Below, piece by piece: positions 15,154 to 23,326 of a stretch of DNA of 36,559 bases. Each line of letters begins with the position of its first letter. Positions within the stretch are counted from its first letter, which is position 1. Below the pieces are notes generated by a model. The model made no database searches. It was not told where the DNA came from and saw nothing but the letters and a program-made list of their open reading frames with translations. Made by a program: the position numbers and the translations under genes. The stretch comes from Planctomycetota bacterium (GTDB taxonomy: Bacteria > Planctomycetota > UBA1135). The stretch lies in assembly GCA_018671175.1 (NCBI GenBank), contig JABHIE010000003.1, forward strand, positions 1 through 36,559, read 5' to 3'.

Positions 15154-17327
15154 GGGCAGGTGTCGACGAGCGACCAAGACTGAGTGGTTGCGGTGGGGCT
15201 GAGAGAGGTGGAGATGAGTTGAGGCAATTGGGACTCGCCGTTGACATATAGATTGGTGATGCCCATGTTTAAATCAACAGCAAGGCTGAACGTGCCGAGT
15301 GGCAGAGGGAGGCCTGTATCGCCAAAACAATCTGTGCCCGCGAGCCCCATTTGGTCTGCACGCAAGAGCCAACCCCGCCATGAAGCCGTCTCGGCGCCGA
15401 CTGCACCAGCCATCACAAGATCACCATCGCTGCGGCGCGCCATTGCGAGCAAGGAGGTGGGGTCATCACCAGGGAAAGAGTAGGCCCAATTCACGGCCAT
15501 TGTCGCTGGGTTAAGACAGACGAGGACGGCTTCGGAAGGGGTTGTGCCATCTAGGTAGCGCATCGTCCCGGACAAATAGTAGAAGCCATTAGCCTCAAGA
15601 GACTCAGAAAAGGAGAGCGCCGTGCCGTTGGGGCCTGCGTATCGCGCTTGGCTGATGATTAGACCGTCAGCGCCGAATAGAAGGACCCAAGCGTCTTGCC
15701 GAACGAGCGGCTCTTCGAATGCTAAAGTGCGGCCCAAGACGAGAAACTGGTTGCTTGAGAGAGGAGTGATGCGGTCAAAATAGTCATCACCCGGAACCGC
15801 TGCATTGGCGTTATAAAATTTATCAGTCACAAGCCGAGTCGTGCCTGAGGGGTCAAGCCCGACTAGCCAGCCGTCGGTGTGAGTGATCTCTGGGCTTGCA
15901 TTGCCCACCGCCAAAAGACCGCCTGCCTGAGTCATGGCAATCGATTCAAAAGCGCAACTAAAGCCCTCGACGATGTTGCCCAGGACGGTCGCCCACAACA
16001 AGTTGCCGTTTGGGTCAGCCTTGGCGATTAAGCCAAAGGTGTCAGAGTTGAAACCTGGCACTCGCAGCAAAATAGAACTCATTGCACCTGAGAAAAAGCT
16101 ATCTGTATTGAATGTCGTAGCCCCGCGGAAGGAATGGCTCGGATTTTGTTCAGCTGGCGCGAATTGATACTCCTTCATCCATTTCACTGAACCGCTCTGG
16201 TGGTAAGAGGTCGCTGAAGCAAGGCTGGCCAGGAAGTCAGCTCGGCTGCCAGCGAGCGTGTGAGTGCCATTTGCCGAGATTGCGGCGGTGTCTAGAACAC
16301 TCATTTCGGTGTCTAAAGTCGAAACCCAAGCCAATTGGCCATCAGAATTGAGTCGAGCCACGGCCGGCACGCGCAAACCATCTAGGTCAGAGCCCAAGAG
16401 CAGCATGGCGTCGGAGTCAATGGGGTGAACGCCTGCCCACTGCAAATTTTCACCCGTGCCGTTAAAGACCCAAGTGCCTGGCTCACTGGCTGCAGCAATA
16501 CCTGGCTCGGTAATGGTGAGCGTATGAATGCGAGGCACCCCGATTGCTGAGCCTACACTTGAAAGCTCAAAGATGATGGTCTCTTCGTCATCACCGAGCC
16601 CGTCTTCGATGATGGATTCAATTGTGAAATTGGCAAAAGCTCCATCGGCCGACCCGACCTCAAAAACAATATCAGGAGGTGTGAAAAGATAATCAACGCC
16701 AGCTGTAGCCGTGCTATCTGGGCTGACAGCAACCTGAATCGAGACGGCTTCGGTGAGCAAACCACCATCGGAAGTCGTTAATTCAAGATAAACAGGGAAG
16801 CCGGAATGGCCCTCAATGACCGAGGATGAGCCCATCGTGAATGCCACTGACCCAGCCGACTCAAGGATGACAAGCGAATGCGCGCTTGGGCTGCTAACGG
16901 TGACTCTGCCCGAACCTGCTGTCAGGCCAAGATCGATGTTTTCATTTGGGTCATCTATGGCATCAGCGAGGATATCGCCAAGGTCAATTGCAAAACCCTG
17001 CTCATCTGCTGTGCCTGCAGGGATGACAACCGTCAAAGGGAGGGTCGCAGAAAAATCGTAGTCAATGGCTGGGGTTGCCGAACCCGTGCCTAAATCTTCA
17101 AGGACAACGGTGACTTCGCTAGAAAGTGCTTTGCCATCGCTCGTAGCCACTTTGAGGATGACTTGAACGGTGCTGTCCATCTCAAGCGTGAATGAGGTCG
17201 CCTCAAAGAAGCGAATTACAGCTGAGTTTGGTGGCGGCGGGGTGGTGGTTTCGTCTGAGTCACCCAAACACGCGGGAATCAGAGCGAGAAAAGCAAAAAG
17301 GGCTGACCGTCGAGCGATGTTGCGCAT
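15150..17327 (-). CDS. Calx-beta domain lipoprotein with beta-propeller-like C-terminal part
   Basis: 725 residues. A lipoprotein signal ends in LIPAC (Cys20), followed by an acidic/Pro linker. Two Calx-beta units are visible: about 37-155 (FTLEMDSTVQVILKVATSDG ... DDPNENIDL) and 165-280 (SVIEGHSGFPVYLEL ... GDDEETIIFEL), each with the acidic loops that bind calcium in this fold. Residues 290-725 are repeated WxxxxGxxxDG-type beta strands (WVFNGTGENLQWAG, ARLNSDGQLAWV, AKADPNGNLLWATV), suggesting a beta-propeller. A surface role in adhesion or matrix binding is inferred. It heads an operon that continues into mqnE by a GTGA overlap, an odd pairing. Its start codon lies in a nested inverted repeat. 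Confidence 0.83.
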   Translation of the reverse strand: MRNIARRSALFAFLALIPACLGDSDETTTPPPPNSAVIRFFEATSFTLEMDSTVQVILKVATSDGKALSSEVTVVLEDLGTGSATPAIDYDFSATLPLTVVIPAGTADEQGFAIDLGDILADAIDDPNENIDLGLTAGSGRVTVSSPSAHSLVILESAGSVAFTMGSSSVIEGHSGFPVYLELTTSDGGLLTEAVSIQVAVSPDSTATAGVDYLFTPPDIVFEVGSADGAFANFTIESIIEDGLGDDEETIIFELSSVGSAIGVPRIHTLTITEPGIAAASEPGTWVFNGTGENLQWAGVHPIDSDAMLLLGSDLDGLRVPAVARLNSDGQLAWVSTLDTEMSVLDTAAISANGTHTLAGSRADFLASLASATSYHQSGSVKWMKEYQFAPAEQNPSHSFRGATTFNTDSFFSGAMSSILLRVPGFNSDTFGLIAKADPNGNLLWATVLGNIVEGFSCAFESIAMTQAGGLLAVGNASPEITHTDGWLVGLDPSGTTRLVTDKFYNANAAVPGDDYFDRITPLSSNQFLVLGRTLAFEEPLVRQDAWVLLFGADGLIISQARYAGPNGTALSFSESLEANGFYYLSGTMRYLDGTTPSEAVLVCLNPATMAVNWAYSFPGDDPTSLLAMARRSDGDLVMAGAVGAETASWRGWLLRADQMGLAGTDCFGDTGLPLPLGTFSLAVDLNMGITNLYVNGESQLPQLISTSLSPTATTQSWSLVDTCP

Positions 17328-17368
17328 TCGTCTAGTTTACGGATGCGCCGCTTTGGACGGTCAGCCCT
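17299..17368. repeat. Nested inverted repeats around the Calx-beta gene start
   Basis: Outer arms AGGGCTGACCGTC (17299-17311) and its exact complement (17356-17368) are 13 bp and perfect. Inner arms GCGCAT (17322-17327) and ATGCGC (17343-17348) are 6 bp and perfect; the inner arm contains the start codon of the leftward gene (17325-17327). The -10-like box (17334-17339) lies in the inner loop. Confidence 0.75.
17334..17339 (-). promoter_or_regulatory. -10-like TAAACT for the Calx-beta gene
   Basis: Six bases separate the box from the ATG at 17327, with no Shine-Dalgarno sequence. It lies in the loop of the inner inverted repeat, so a transcript starting here lacks the 5' arms of both stems. 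Confidence 0.45.
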
Positions 17369-17385
17369 GGAGGGTGGGAATCGGA

Positions 17386-18054
17386 TTAAAAGTAGACCGA
17401 AATGCCGAAGTAGGCCGCTATGCCACCGAAATTGTCGCCGGAAGTGCCCAGTGAGTTTTCAGACATGAAGGAAACCTTGTCATCAGTGGCGTCGAAATCG
17501 ACTCTCATGATTGGGACACCTATTTCAAGTGCAACATTGTCGGTAAAGAAATGGCTGACTCCTAAATCGAAATCAAAGGCCAAATTGAAGCCGCTGATGG
17601 CGATGTCGTCGGTGTTAATCTCAAATCGGTCAAGGCCATCCCAGCTGAGTTGGGCCCAGGGGATAAAGCTATGGCTATCAGAAATGTAGTATTGGCGGCC
17701 ATAAAGGTAATTGTCGTTAAGCTCAAAGCCAGTGCCGCCAAATGATCGGTTGATACCCAGCCCAGCTGAAGTGCCAAAGCCGAATTCAAAGCTATCGCTT
17801 AGCATGTAGCCAGCCATGACATTGATGTCAGTGAGCCCGGCGCTAACGGCTTTATTTCCGTCATCTTCTGGGGAGTCTAGGTCGAGCGCTGCGGCGCCAC
17901 TGCTCATGCCAGCAATGCGCCAATCGCCTGCTGAGAAAGTGTAGTTGTCATTGTTGTTAGCTTGGGCGTCAGCATTCTTTAAGAAAGAAGGTGTTGATGC
18001 GCAACTTGCTACAAGAGAAGAAAGTAACAGAATGGGAAGGAGGGAGAATTTCAT
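17386..18054 (-). CDS. Lipidated outer-membrane beta-barrel protein
   Basis: 222 residues from the ATG at 18054. An upstream in-frame start at 18129 is rejected because it would place 25 residues before a perfect lipoprotein signal, MKFSLLPILLLSSLVASC (Cys18). The rest consists of alternating beta strands with Gly and aromatic residues (FEFGFGTSAGLGINRSFGG, NLAFDFDLGVSHFF, GIAAYFGISVYF) and ends in Tyr-Phe, the terminal aromatic signal used by the Bam machinery. This is the best evidence for an outer membrane in the host. The small size suggests an 8-10 strand barrel. It lies 25 bp after mqnC and probably shares its transcript. Its stop is followed within 20 bp by the inverted repeat. Confidence 0.82.
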   Translation of the reverse strand: MKFSLLPILLLSSLVASCASTPSFLKNADAQANNNDNYTFSAGDWRIAGMSSGAAALDLDSPEDDGNKAVSAGLTDINVMAGYMLSDSFEFGFGTSAGLGINRSFGGTGFELNDNYLYGRQYYISDSHSFIPWAQLSWDGLDRFEINTDDIAISGFNLAFDFDLGVSHFFTDNVALEIGVPIMRVDFDATDDKVSFMSENSLGTSGDNFGGIAAYFGISVYF

Positions 18055-18079
18055 GTGAAATGGAAACACAGGGGTCAGG

Positions 18080-19162
18080 TTAAACAAGCTCGTAAGCCTG
18101 CGTGCGGCGACGAGGCTCAAAGCCCGCATCGCGTATTTGTTGCTCTATCTTATCAATGCCGACTAATTCAAAGCACCCGGCTGCAGACACCACATTTTCT
18201 TCGAGCATGGCGGAGCCGAAATCATTGCAGCCCATGCGAAGCGCGAGTGCCGCTGCGTCAGCGCCTTGGGTCACGAAGCTAGCTTGAATATTGTCGAAGT
18301 TGTCTAGGAAAATGCGCGAAAGAGCGGTCATGCGGAAATATTGAGCATGCGTCGCTTTGTGCCAGCCTTCGGTCACCAATCGATCGCCGAGTGGGTTGCC
18401 GCCTGGTTGGAAAGTCCAGCCAATGTAAGCCGTAAAACCACCCGTGCGGTCTTGCACTTGCCGCAAGCGATCTAAATGCTCTACGCGATCTGCGCCAGAC
18501 TCAAGATGCCCAAACATCATGGTGGCGGTCGTTTTCATGCCCAAACTGTGCGCCTCTTCCATGATGCGAAGCCAATCTTCGGTTGTTGCCTTGCGAGGAG
18601 CGATTTTTTCACGGACGCCTTCCGTCAGAATCTCAGCGCCACCACCTGGCATGGAAGCCATGCCAGCGCATTGAAGGCGTTGTAAGACCTCAAGCGTGGT
18701 GCATTTTGACACCTTTGACAAATGATGAATCTCAGGTGGGCTCATCGCGTGCAGGTGCAGCTGAGGGTAGCGTGCCATTAAATCACGAAAGAGCTCTTCG
18801 AACCACTCAACACCCATGGTGGGGTGATGGCCGTTTTGCAACAGAATCTGCACACCGCCAAGGGCGAGGGTTTCTTCAACGCGGCTGTAAATGTCATCGC
18901 GAGAGAGCACATAGCCTTTTTCTTTGTCTTGCGGTTTAGCGTAGAACGAGCAAAAGGTGCAATCAGTGACGCAGATATTTGTCGGGTTGAGATTGCGATC
19001 GATGATGTAAGTCACGATGCCCTCAGGGTGCTTGCGCTGACGCACCTCGTCGGCGAGTAGAGCTAGCGTTGCGAGATCTGCATGGTCGTGCAGGAAAAGG
19101 GCCTCGGAAGGCGTAATGCGCTCGCTCGCGAGCACTTTATCGGAAATTGCAGCGACATCCAT
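18080..19162 (-). CDS. mqnC: Cyclic dehypoxanthine futalosine synthase, radical SAM (menaquinone pathway)
   Basis: 360 residues. NPTNICVTDCTFCSFY carries the radical SAM cluster Cys64, Cys68 and Cys71, preceded by YIIDRNLNPTN as in MqnC. QILLQNGHHPTMGVEWFEELF, MSPPEIHHLSKVS and SMPGGGAEIL are further family segments; WTFQPGGNPL closes the active site. It cyclises dehypoxanthine futalosine, two steps after MqnE. The enzyme that removes the purine base (MqnB or an equivalent nucleosidase) is not in the window. It has its own -10-like element and is separated from mqnE/mqnA by two surface-protein genes. Confidence 0.94.
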   Translation of the reverse strand: MDVAAISDKVLASERITPSEALFLHDHADLATLALLADEVRQRKHPEGIVTYIIDRNLNPTNICVTDCTFCSFYAKPQDKEKGYVLSRDDIYSRVEETLALGGVQILLQNGHHPTMGVEWFEELFRDLMARYPQLHLHAMSPPEIHHLSKVSKCTTLEVLQRLQCAGMASMPGGGAEILTEGVREKIAPRKATTEDWLRIMEEAHSLGMKTTATMMFGHLESGADRVEHLDRLRQVQDRTGGFTAYIGWTFQPGGNPLGDRLVTEGWHKATHAQYFRMTALSRIFLDNFDNIQASFVTQGADAAALALRMGCNDFGSAMLEENVVSAAGCFELVGIDKIEQQIRDAGFEPRRRTQAYELV

Positions 19163-19168
19163 CTGCGT

Positions 19169-19174
19169 ATTTTA
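19169..19174 (-). promoter_or_regulatory. -10-like TAAAAT for mqnC
   Basis: Six bases separate the box from the ATG at 19162, with no Shine-Dalgarno sequence. TTGACC lies directly upstream of it (19175-19180), too close to be a -35. Confidence 0.45.
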
Positions 19175-19223
19175 GGTCAAACGGATGAGTGATTTCTCTG
19201 CTCTTTGTGATTTCTCGAAAGGT

Positions 19224-19769
19224 TTAATTGCATTCCGGGTCAGCATCGAGCCATTGATATTGCGGGTCAGCCTGGCCAATGAGTCGGCGCCAGAGCTGGT
19301 CGGGTGGCGTGTCCCAGATGAAACGCGCTGTCGTCGCCGTCGTCGCCCACACACCCAAATCAATTTCAGATTGCAGCTGCCCGCTATCCCACCCTGAATA
19401 ACCCATAAAAAGACGGATGGCATGCCCGTCAGCATGGAAGCGCGCGAGTGCGGGCAAATCACCCCCGAAGCTCATTTCGGGCAGAACGAGAAGCGCGTCA
19501 TTGCCTGTCGGGGGTGCGGCGTGCAAGGCATGCATCCGCGTTTCTTGAACAGGGCCACCCCAGAAAACGCTTTGTGGGACCTCTTTTGCCCAGTCAGCTT
19601 CGGGAAGCATCTTGGCGGGACTCAAATTTTGAATGGGTCGATTCAAGATGACTCCAAAACTTCCGCTTGCGTCATGCTGGCAAAGTAAGACCACGGTCGT
19701 ATCGAAATTTGGGTCAAGCAACTCTGGCCGCGCCAGCAAGACGGCACCTGCTTGGGGTTGCTCGCTCAC
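19224..19769 (-). CDS. yqgE: YqgE/AlgH family protein
   Basis: 181 residues, the usual family length. Family segments are AGAVLLARPELLDPNFDTTVVLLCQHDASGSFGVILNRP-like at 8-45 (given here only as a region), VFWGGPVQETRMHALH (about 69-84) and RLFMGYSGWDSGQLQSEI (about 118-135). The biochemical role of YqgE is unsettled. The GTG start overlaps the stop of the TPR membrane gene as GTGA, so it is the coupled last gene of the operon from 23289. Confidence 0.93.
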   Translation of the reverse strand: MSEQPQAGAVLLARPELLDPNFDTTVVLLCQHDASGSFGVILNRPIQNLSPAKMLPEADWAKEVPQSVFWGGPVQETRMHALHAAPPTGNDALLVLPEMSFGGDLPALARFHADGHAIRLFMGYSGWDSGQLQSEIDLGVWATTATTARFIWDTPPDQLWRRLIGQADPQYQWLDADPECN

Positions 19770-21634
19770 GGCTTGCGTGCTTCTTGCTGAAGCCCTTGAA
19801 TCGTTTCGAGGAAGGCCTCTCGCAATGGAGAGTCTGGTCGCGCCTTGAGGTGGTCTTCGAGCGCTCGTCTCGCAAAAAGATGCCGCCCTTGCGCATAATG
19901 CACCTCAGCCAAAGCCCTTGCGTATTCGGGGTTGTCGGGCGCATCAGCAAAAGACTTTTCGAGCCAAGGGCGAGCTTCAGAGTAGCGGCCAAGGAAGGCC
20001 AAGCATGCGCCTTGGCCAAATGCAGACGCCGTGCTTTCGTGCAGCAAATTGGATTGTTCAAACGCGGCTAGGGCTTCCGCCCAAAGTGCGGTGGCTTCGG
20101 TGTGCTTGCGCTCTCTGCCGAGCTGCTCACCCCGCGCGGCCAGCGAGTTGGCGAGGCCCTGATGGACGAGATATGAGAGAGGGTAGGGCTTGAGGCAGAG
20201 GCGGAAGACTTGCTCAGAGGCCTTGAATTCTTCGAGCACAAAGAGTGCGTTGCCCAAACCAATGTTGGCTTGTTCACGATCGATAGCGGTCACTAAGACA
20301 ATGTCTGGGTCGATTTCCATGCTAGTTTCGAAAGAGGCAAAGGCCTCTTCGGCAAGTTGGAATCGCTCTTGGCTAATGGGAAGTTGCTGCGCTCGCTCAA
20401 GTTTGAGCCGTGCATACTGCAAGTGCGGCGTCATGGTGCCTGGAGAAACTTGTCGCGCCCAAGTCCAGAAGGTTGGTTCATCTTGCCAATGCGCTGTGCC
20501 TCGCACGGTCGAATAAGTATGGCCCGTTAAAAGAAGAGCAAGGAGTGCCCCAATCAGTTTTGGCCGATGAGGGATGCGAGAAAGCCCATAACCAACAAGC
20601 AGCACAAAACCAACACTCGGGAGATAAGTGAATCGTTCTTCGAATGGGAACTGCCCAAGAGCATGCGTGTTAAGCACCGGAAGAAGCGAGGCAAATAAGA
20701 TGCCTAAACTCCAGAAAAGTGGGGCATCTTTTTTCCCTTTCCGCAGGAAAGCACCAAGAGCCAGCATGCTGATGAGGAAGCCAAGGCCACCAAGGCCCAG
20801 CCAATAATCACTCGCATTCATGTTGACGAAAAGCGGGCGGAATGGTGCGTGCGGCCATGGCCAAACCATGAAACCGAGATAACGCGCAATCAGTGAAAAC
20901 GAAAGACCCGTTTTGGTCGCACCGTCAAGTGCATGGCGCGTGTTTACGATGTCGAAACCAGCCGCCCAACTTTCAAAGGCATGGGCGCGCAGAGCCCAAA
21001 CCGCAATTGCGCCGAGCAGAAGCCACAGAAGCTCGCGGCGGCAAGATTTGCGGAACCACGCAAAACCAGCCAGCAAAAATACGCCCAGTGCGGCTTCTTT
21101 GGCGAGTAGTGCGAGAGATAGGAAAAGGACCGCGCGGCGCACTTGTTCTTTGAGCAAGGCAAGCACCCCAAGCATGGCCAAGAGAGTTGAGAGCAAGTCG
21201 GGGACACCAGAGGCCCAAGCCACGGGCTCAACATGTGCGCCATGCGCAGCAAACAGCATCCCGGCAAGTAAGGCCGGCGCGGGTGTCTTGAATAGACGAA
21301 GGCCAACAGCCGTTACGGCAGCGGAAACCGCGGCGTGGAGTAAGAGCGATAAAAGATGAAACGCCCATGGTGCGCCTTCGGCAAGGTGCCAAAAAATGGA
21401 AAAGCAAACCGTAACGAGTGGGCGATAAAAACCAGCGAAAATGCGGTCTTCGGAGACCATCCGCCAAAAGGGCATGTCGAAGGATTGCCACAGGGCCGAC
21501 CAGGATTGCAGGAACGAGTTGCGCTCGAGTAGGACCAAGTCGTCATAGACGAACTGCCCCCAAATAATGGGGAAGAAAAGCGCGGCCGCGAAGAAGGCCG
21601 GCGCGAGTAAGTAGAGGCGACGAGGGCTAGGCAA
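19766..21634 (-). CDS. TMTC-like membrane protein with C-terminal TPR repeats
   Basis: 622 residues from a TTG codon; no better start lies between it and the upstream stop 30 bp away. About ten membrane segments fill residues 1-400. The first loop contains FVYDDLVLLERN, the acidic Asp-Asp motif, and FYRPLVTVCFSIFWHL, both typical of TMTC/GT39-like O-mannosyl-type proteins. Residues about 400-615 form TPR helices with Ala/Gly/Tyr spacing (FASFETSMEIDPDIV, NIGLGNALFVLEEFKASEQVF, YARALAEVHYAQGRHLFA). Membrane protein glycosylation is a reasonable but unproven role. It shares an operon with an M1 peptidase and YqgE. Confidence 0.85.
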   Translation of the reverse strand: MPSPRRLYLLAPAFFAAALFFPIIWGQFVYDDLVLLERNSFLQSWSALWQSFDMPFWRMVSEDRIFAGFYRPLVTVCFSIFWHLAEGAPWAFHLLSLLLHAAVSAAVTAVGLRLFKTPAPALLAGMLFAAHGAHVEPVAWASGVPDLLSTLLAMLGVLALLKEQVRRAVLFLSLALLAKEAALGVFLLAGFAWFRKSCRRELLWLLLGAIAVWALRAHAFESWAAGFDIVNTRHALDGATKTGLSFSLIARYLGFMVWPWPHAPFRPLFVNMNASDYWLGLGGLGFLISMLALGAFLRKGKKDAPLFWSLGILFASLLPVLNTHALGQFPFEERFTYLPSVGFVLLVGYGLSRIPHRPKLIGALLALLLTGHTYSTVRGTAHWQDEPTFWTWARQVSPGTMTPHLQYARLKLERAQQLPISQERFQLAEEAFASFETSMEIDPDIVLVTAIDREQANIGLGNALFVLEEFKASEQVFRLCLKPYPLSYLVHQGLANSLAARGEQLGRERKHTEATALWAEALAAFEQSNLLHESTASAFGQGACLAFLGRYSEARPWLEKSFADAPDNPEYARALAEVHYAQGRHLFARRALEDHLKARPDSPLREAFLETIQGLQQEARKP

Positions 21635-21663
21635 GATTCGGAAGGAGTCGCGGGGGACGACGG

Positions 21664-23289
21664 CTACGAGTCAATAAGGATAGGGAGGAGACGCCCGGGG
21701 TCGAGCACAAGTCTGCTTGGCTGAAACGGAATGTCGATTTCGACCGTGGCGGAACGACTCGTAAATCGTAATTGAGTCGTGGCGGAGAGCTCTCCGGAGG
21801 AGTCTCGTAAAACGATGGGCAAGGTCAGTGGGTGGAAGAGCCCTTCTTGGATTTGAGTGCCGCTTAGCTTGATGCGATAGCCTTTGGCCGTTTTAATCGC
21901 CGAACGGGCAACTTGGATATTTGGCAGAGTGTTGTTTTCCACCCAAGCCGCGAAAAAATCACTCAGGTCGATACCGAGGTGTTGCTCAAGAGCGACGCGG
22001 AAGCTGGCCGTCGTCATGTTGCCTCCGCCGCGTTGCTCAAGCCATTTTCGAGTGGCCGCAAGAAACGCCTCTTCGCCGACCCAGCTAGACAAGAGATGCA
22101 TCACCATGCCGCCTTTGTTGTAGACCAAGCGGTATTCGAAAGGGTCGCTTGGGTCTGGGGATGACAACGGAAAAGGGTGCTGAGTTGACGCCAGCTGCAT
22201 GGTGCTTCGGCGCCAACTTTTCAGGAGCCCATCGGCGCGGCTGGCGGATTGAGTGCGCATCCAGAGCCACTCCGACCAGGTCGCCCAGCCCTCATTCAGC
22301 CACAGCGCGCCCCAGTGATGAGGGCTGACCCAGTTGCCAAACCACTGATGCGAGAGCTCGTGCGCCAAAAGAGTCGGGTCATTCGATAGAGCTTCTTGGC
22401 GGCCAAGGATGGAAAGAGATTGGTCTTCCATGCCGCCAATCCAGCGGTTGATCAGTGCGTGGCCATATTTTTCAAACGGGTAAGCGCCGAAGAGCTTCTC
22501 GAATACATGAATCATCTCTGGAAGGACTGAAAAAACTTTTACAGCTTGCTCGCGATCTCGCGGCTCGAAAAAATCCCAGAGAGGCAGCGGGCCATTTGCT
22601 GCGTTTGTTGTCGTTCGAGAGACGGCATAAGGGCCAATCGCTAGAGCAGCCAAATAAGTTGCCGTCGGTATTCTTGTGCTCCAGTGAAAAGTCGACCAGC
22701 CGGGCTCACCAATCAAGACGCCTTCCCAAGCGCCAATGCCGCCAACGATGTCACCCCAAGGGACGCGAATGCTCATCGAAAAAGTCGCTTTGTCACTCGG
22801 ATGGTCTTGGCACGGAAACCAATTGCGCGCGCCGTCTGGCTCAAGATAGGCCACCAAATGAACGCCGTCAGAAATTAGGCCAACCGTGTCGCCGAGGCTT
22901 TTGACTTGCGGAAGGCGACCCCCATAACGGATCGATAGTCGCCGCTCGCCGGGCCCTTGCAGGTGCTCGGGGATTTGGAAAAGCAGCCTGTGGTCATCGG
23001 TGTGTTCAAAAACGAGAACCTCGCCATTGAGTGTCGCCTCGTGAATGGCAAAGCTTTGGTGGAAGTCGAGTGCGAGTGTCGGCTTAGCCGCAGTAAGTAA
23101 AACTTGTAGATGTGCCGAACCCTCAAGATGCATGTGTCGCGGCAGCAAGGTGAGCGCCAACTCGTAGCGCTGCACATCAAGGGTGGTCGCGATGCTCTCG
23201 CTTGGCGTGGTCGTTGGCTCGATAACCACGGCCTCTTGACCTGCAAGAGGCAAAATGGAAATGGCGGCGAGAAGGAGAGGGGTAAGCAC
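21664..23289 (-). CDS. M1 family metallopeptidase (aminopeptidase), exported
   Basis: 541 residues from a GTG codon. The signal peptide is MLTPLLLAAISILPLAGQEA. The M1 N-terminal beta domain covers about 35-225. The exopeptidase motif appears as GGMED (285-289) instead of GAMEN, and the zinc site is HELSH (310-314) with Glu333 in LNEGWATW, the HExxH-18-E pattern. The C-terminal part ends after a short domain, so this is the compact form without the long helical ERAP-like domain. It would trim N-terminal residues from peptides outside the cytoplasm. It is divergent from ddl, with 37 bp between starts. Confidence 0.92.
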   Translation of the reverse strand: MLTPLLLAAISILPLAGQEAVVIEPTTTPSESIATTLDVQRYELALTLLPRHMHLEGSAHLQVLLTAAKPTLALDFHQSFAIHEATLNGEVLVFEHTDDHRLLFQIPEHLQGPGERRLSIRYGGRLPQVKSLGDTVGLISDGVHLVAYLEPDGARNWFPCQDHPSDKATFSMSIRVPWGDIVGGIGAWEGVLIGEPGWSTFHWSTRIPTATYLAALAIGPYAVSRTTTNAANGPLPLWDFFEPRDREQAVKVFSVLPEMIHVFEKLFGAYPFEKYGHALINRWIGGMEDQSLSILGRQEALSNDPTLLAHELSHQWFGNWVSPHHWGALWLNEGWATWSEWLWMRTQSASRADGLLKSWRRSTMQLASTQHPFPLSSPDPSDPFEYRLVYNKGGMVMHLLSSWVGEEAFLAATRKWLEQRGGGNMTTASFRVALEQHLGIDLSDFFAAWVENNTLPNIQVARSAIKTAKGYRIKLSGTQIQEGLFHPLTLPIVLRDSSGELSATTQLRFTSRSATVEIDIPFQPSRLVLDPGRLLPILIDS

Positions 23290-23307
23290 GGTATCGGGAG
23301 CCCCGTC

Positions 23308-23313
23308 AGTCTA
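23308..23313 (-). promoter_or_regulatory. -10-like TAGACT for the M1 peptidase operon
   Basis: Eighteen bases separate the box from the GTG at 23289, so a short leader is expected, not a leaderless mRNA. It shares the central TA with the ddl box. Confidence 0.35.
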
Positions 23314-23317
23314 TGCT
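23312..23317 (+). promoter_or_regulatory. -10-like TATGCT for ddl
   Basis: Nine bases separate the box from the ddl ATG at 23327, with no Shine-Dalgarno sequence. Confidence 0.42.
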
Positions 23318-23326
23318 TTATGGCTC

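Noticed and set aside
15154..15177. TTG start of mqnE at 15177
   Set aside because: It gives a 28-bp overlap with the Calx-beta gene, whereas the GTG at 15153 forms the GTGA overlap used elsewhere here and fits the family N-terminus.
17312..17355. Invertible promoter between the inverted repeats
   Set aside because: The spacer is only 44 bp, the second arm is inside coding sequence, and no invertase gene is visible in the window; RNA pairing is the simpler explanation.
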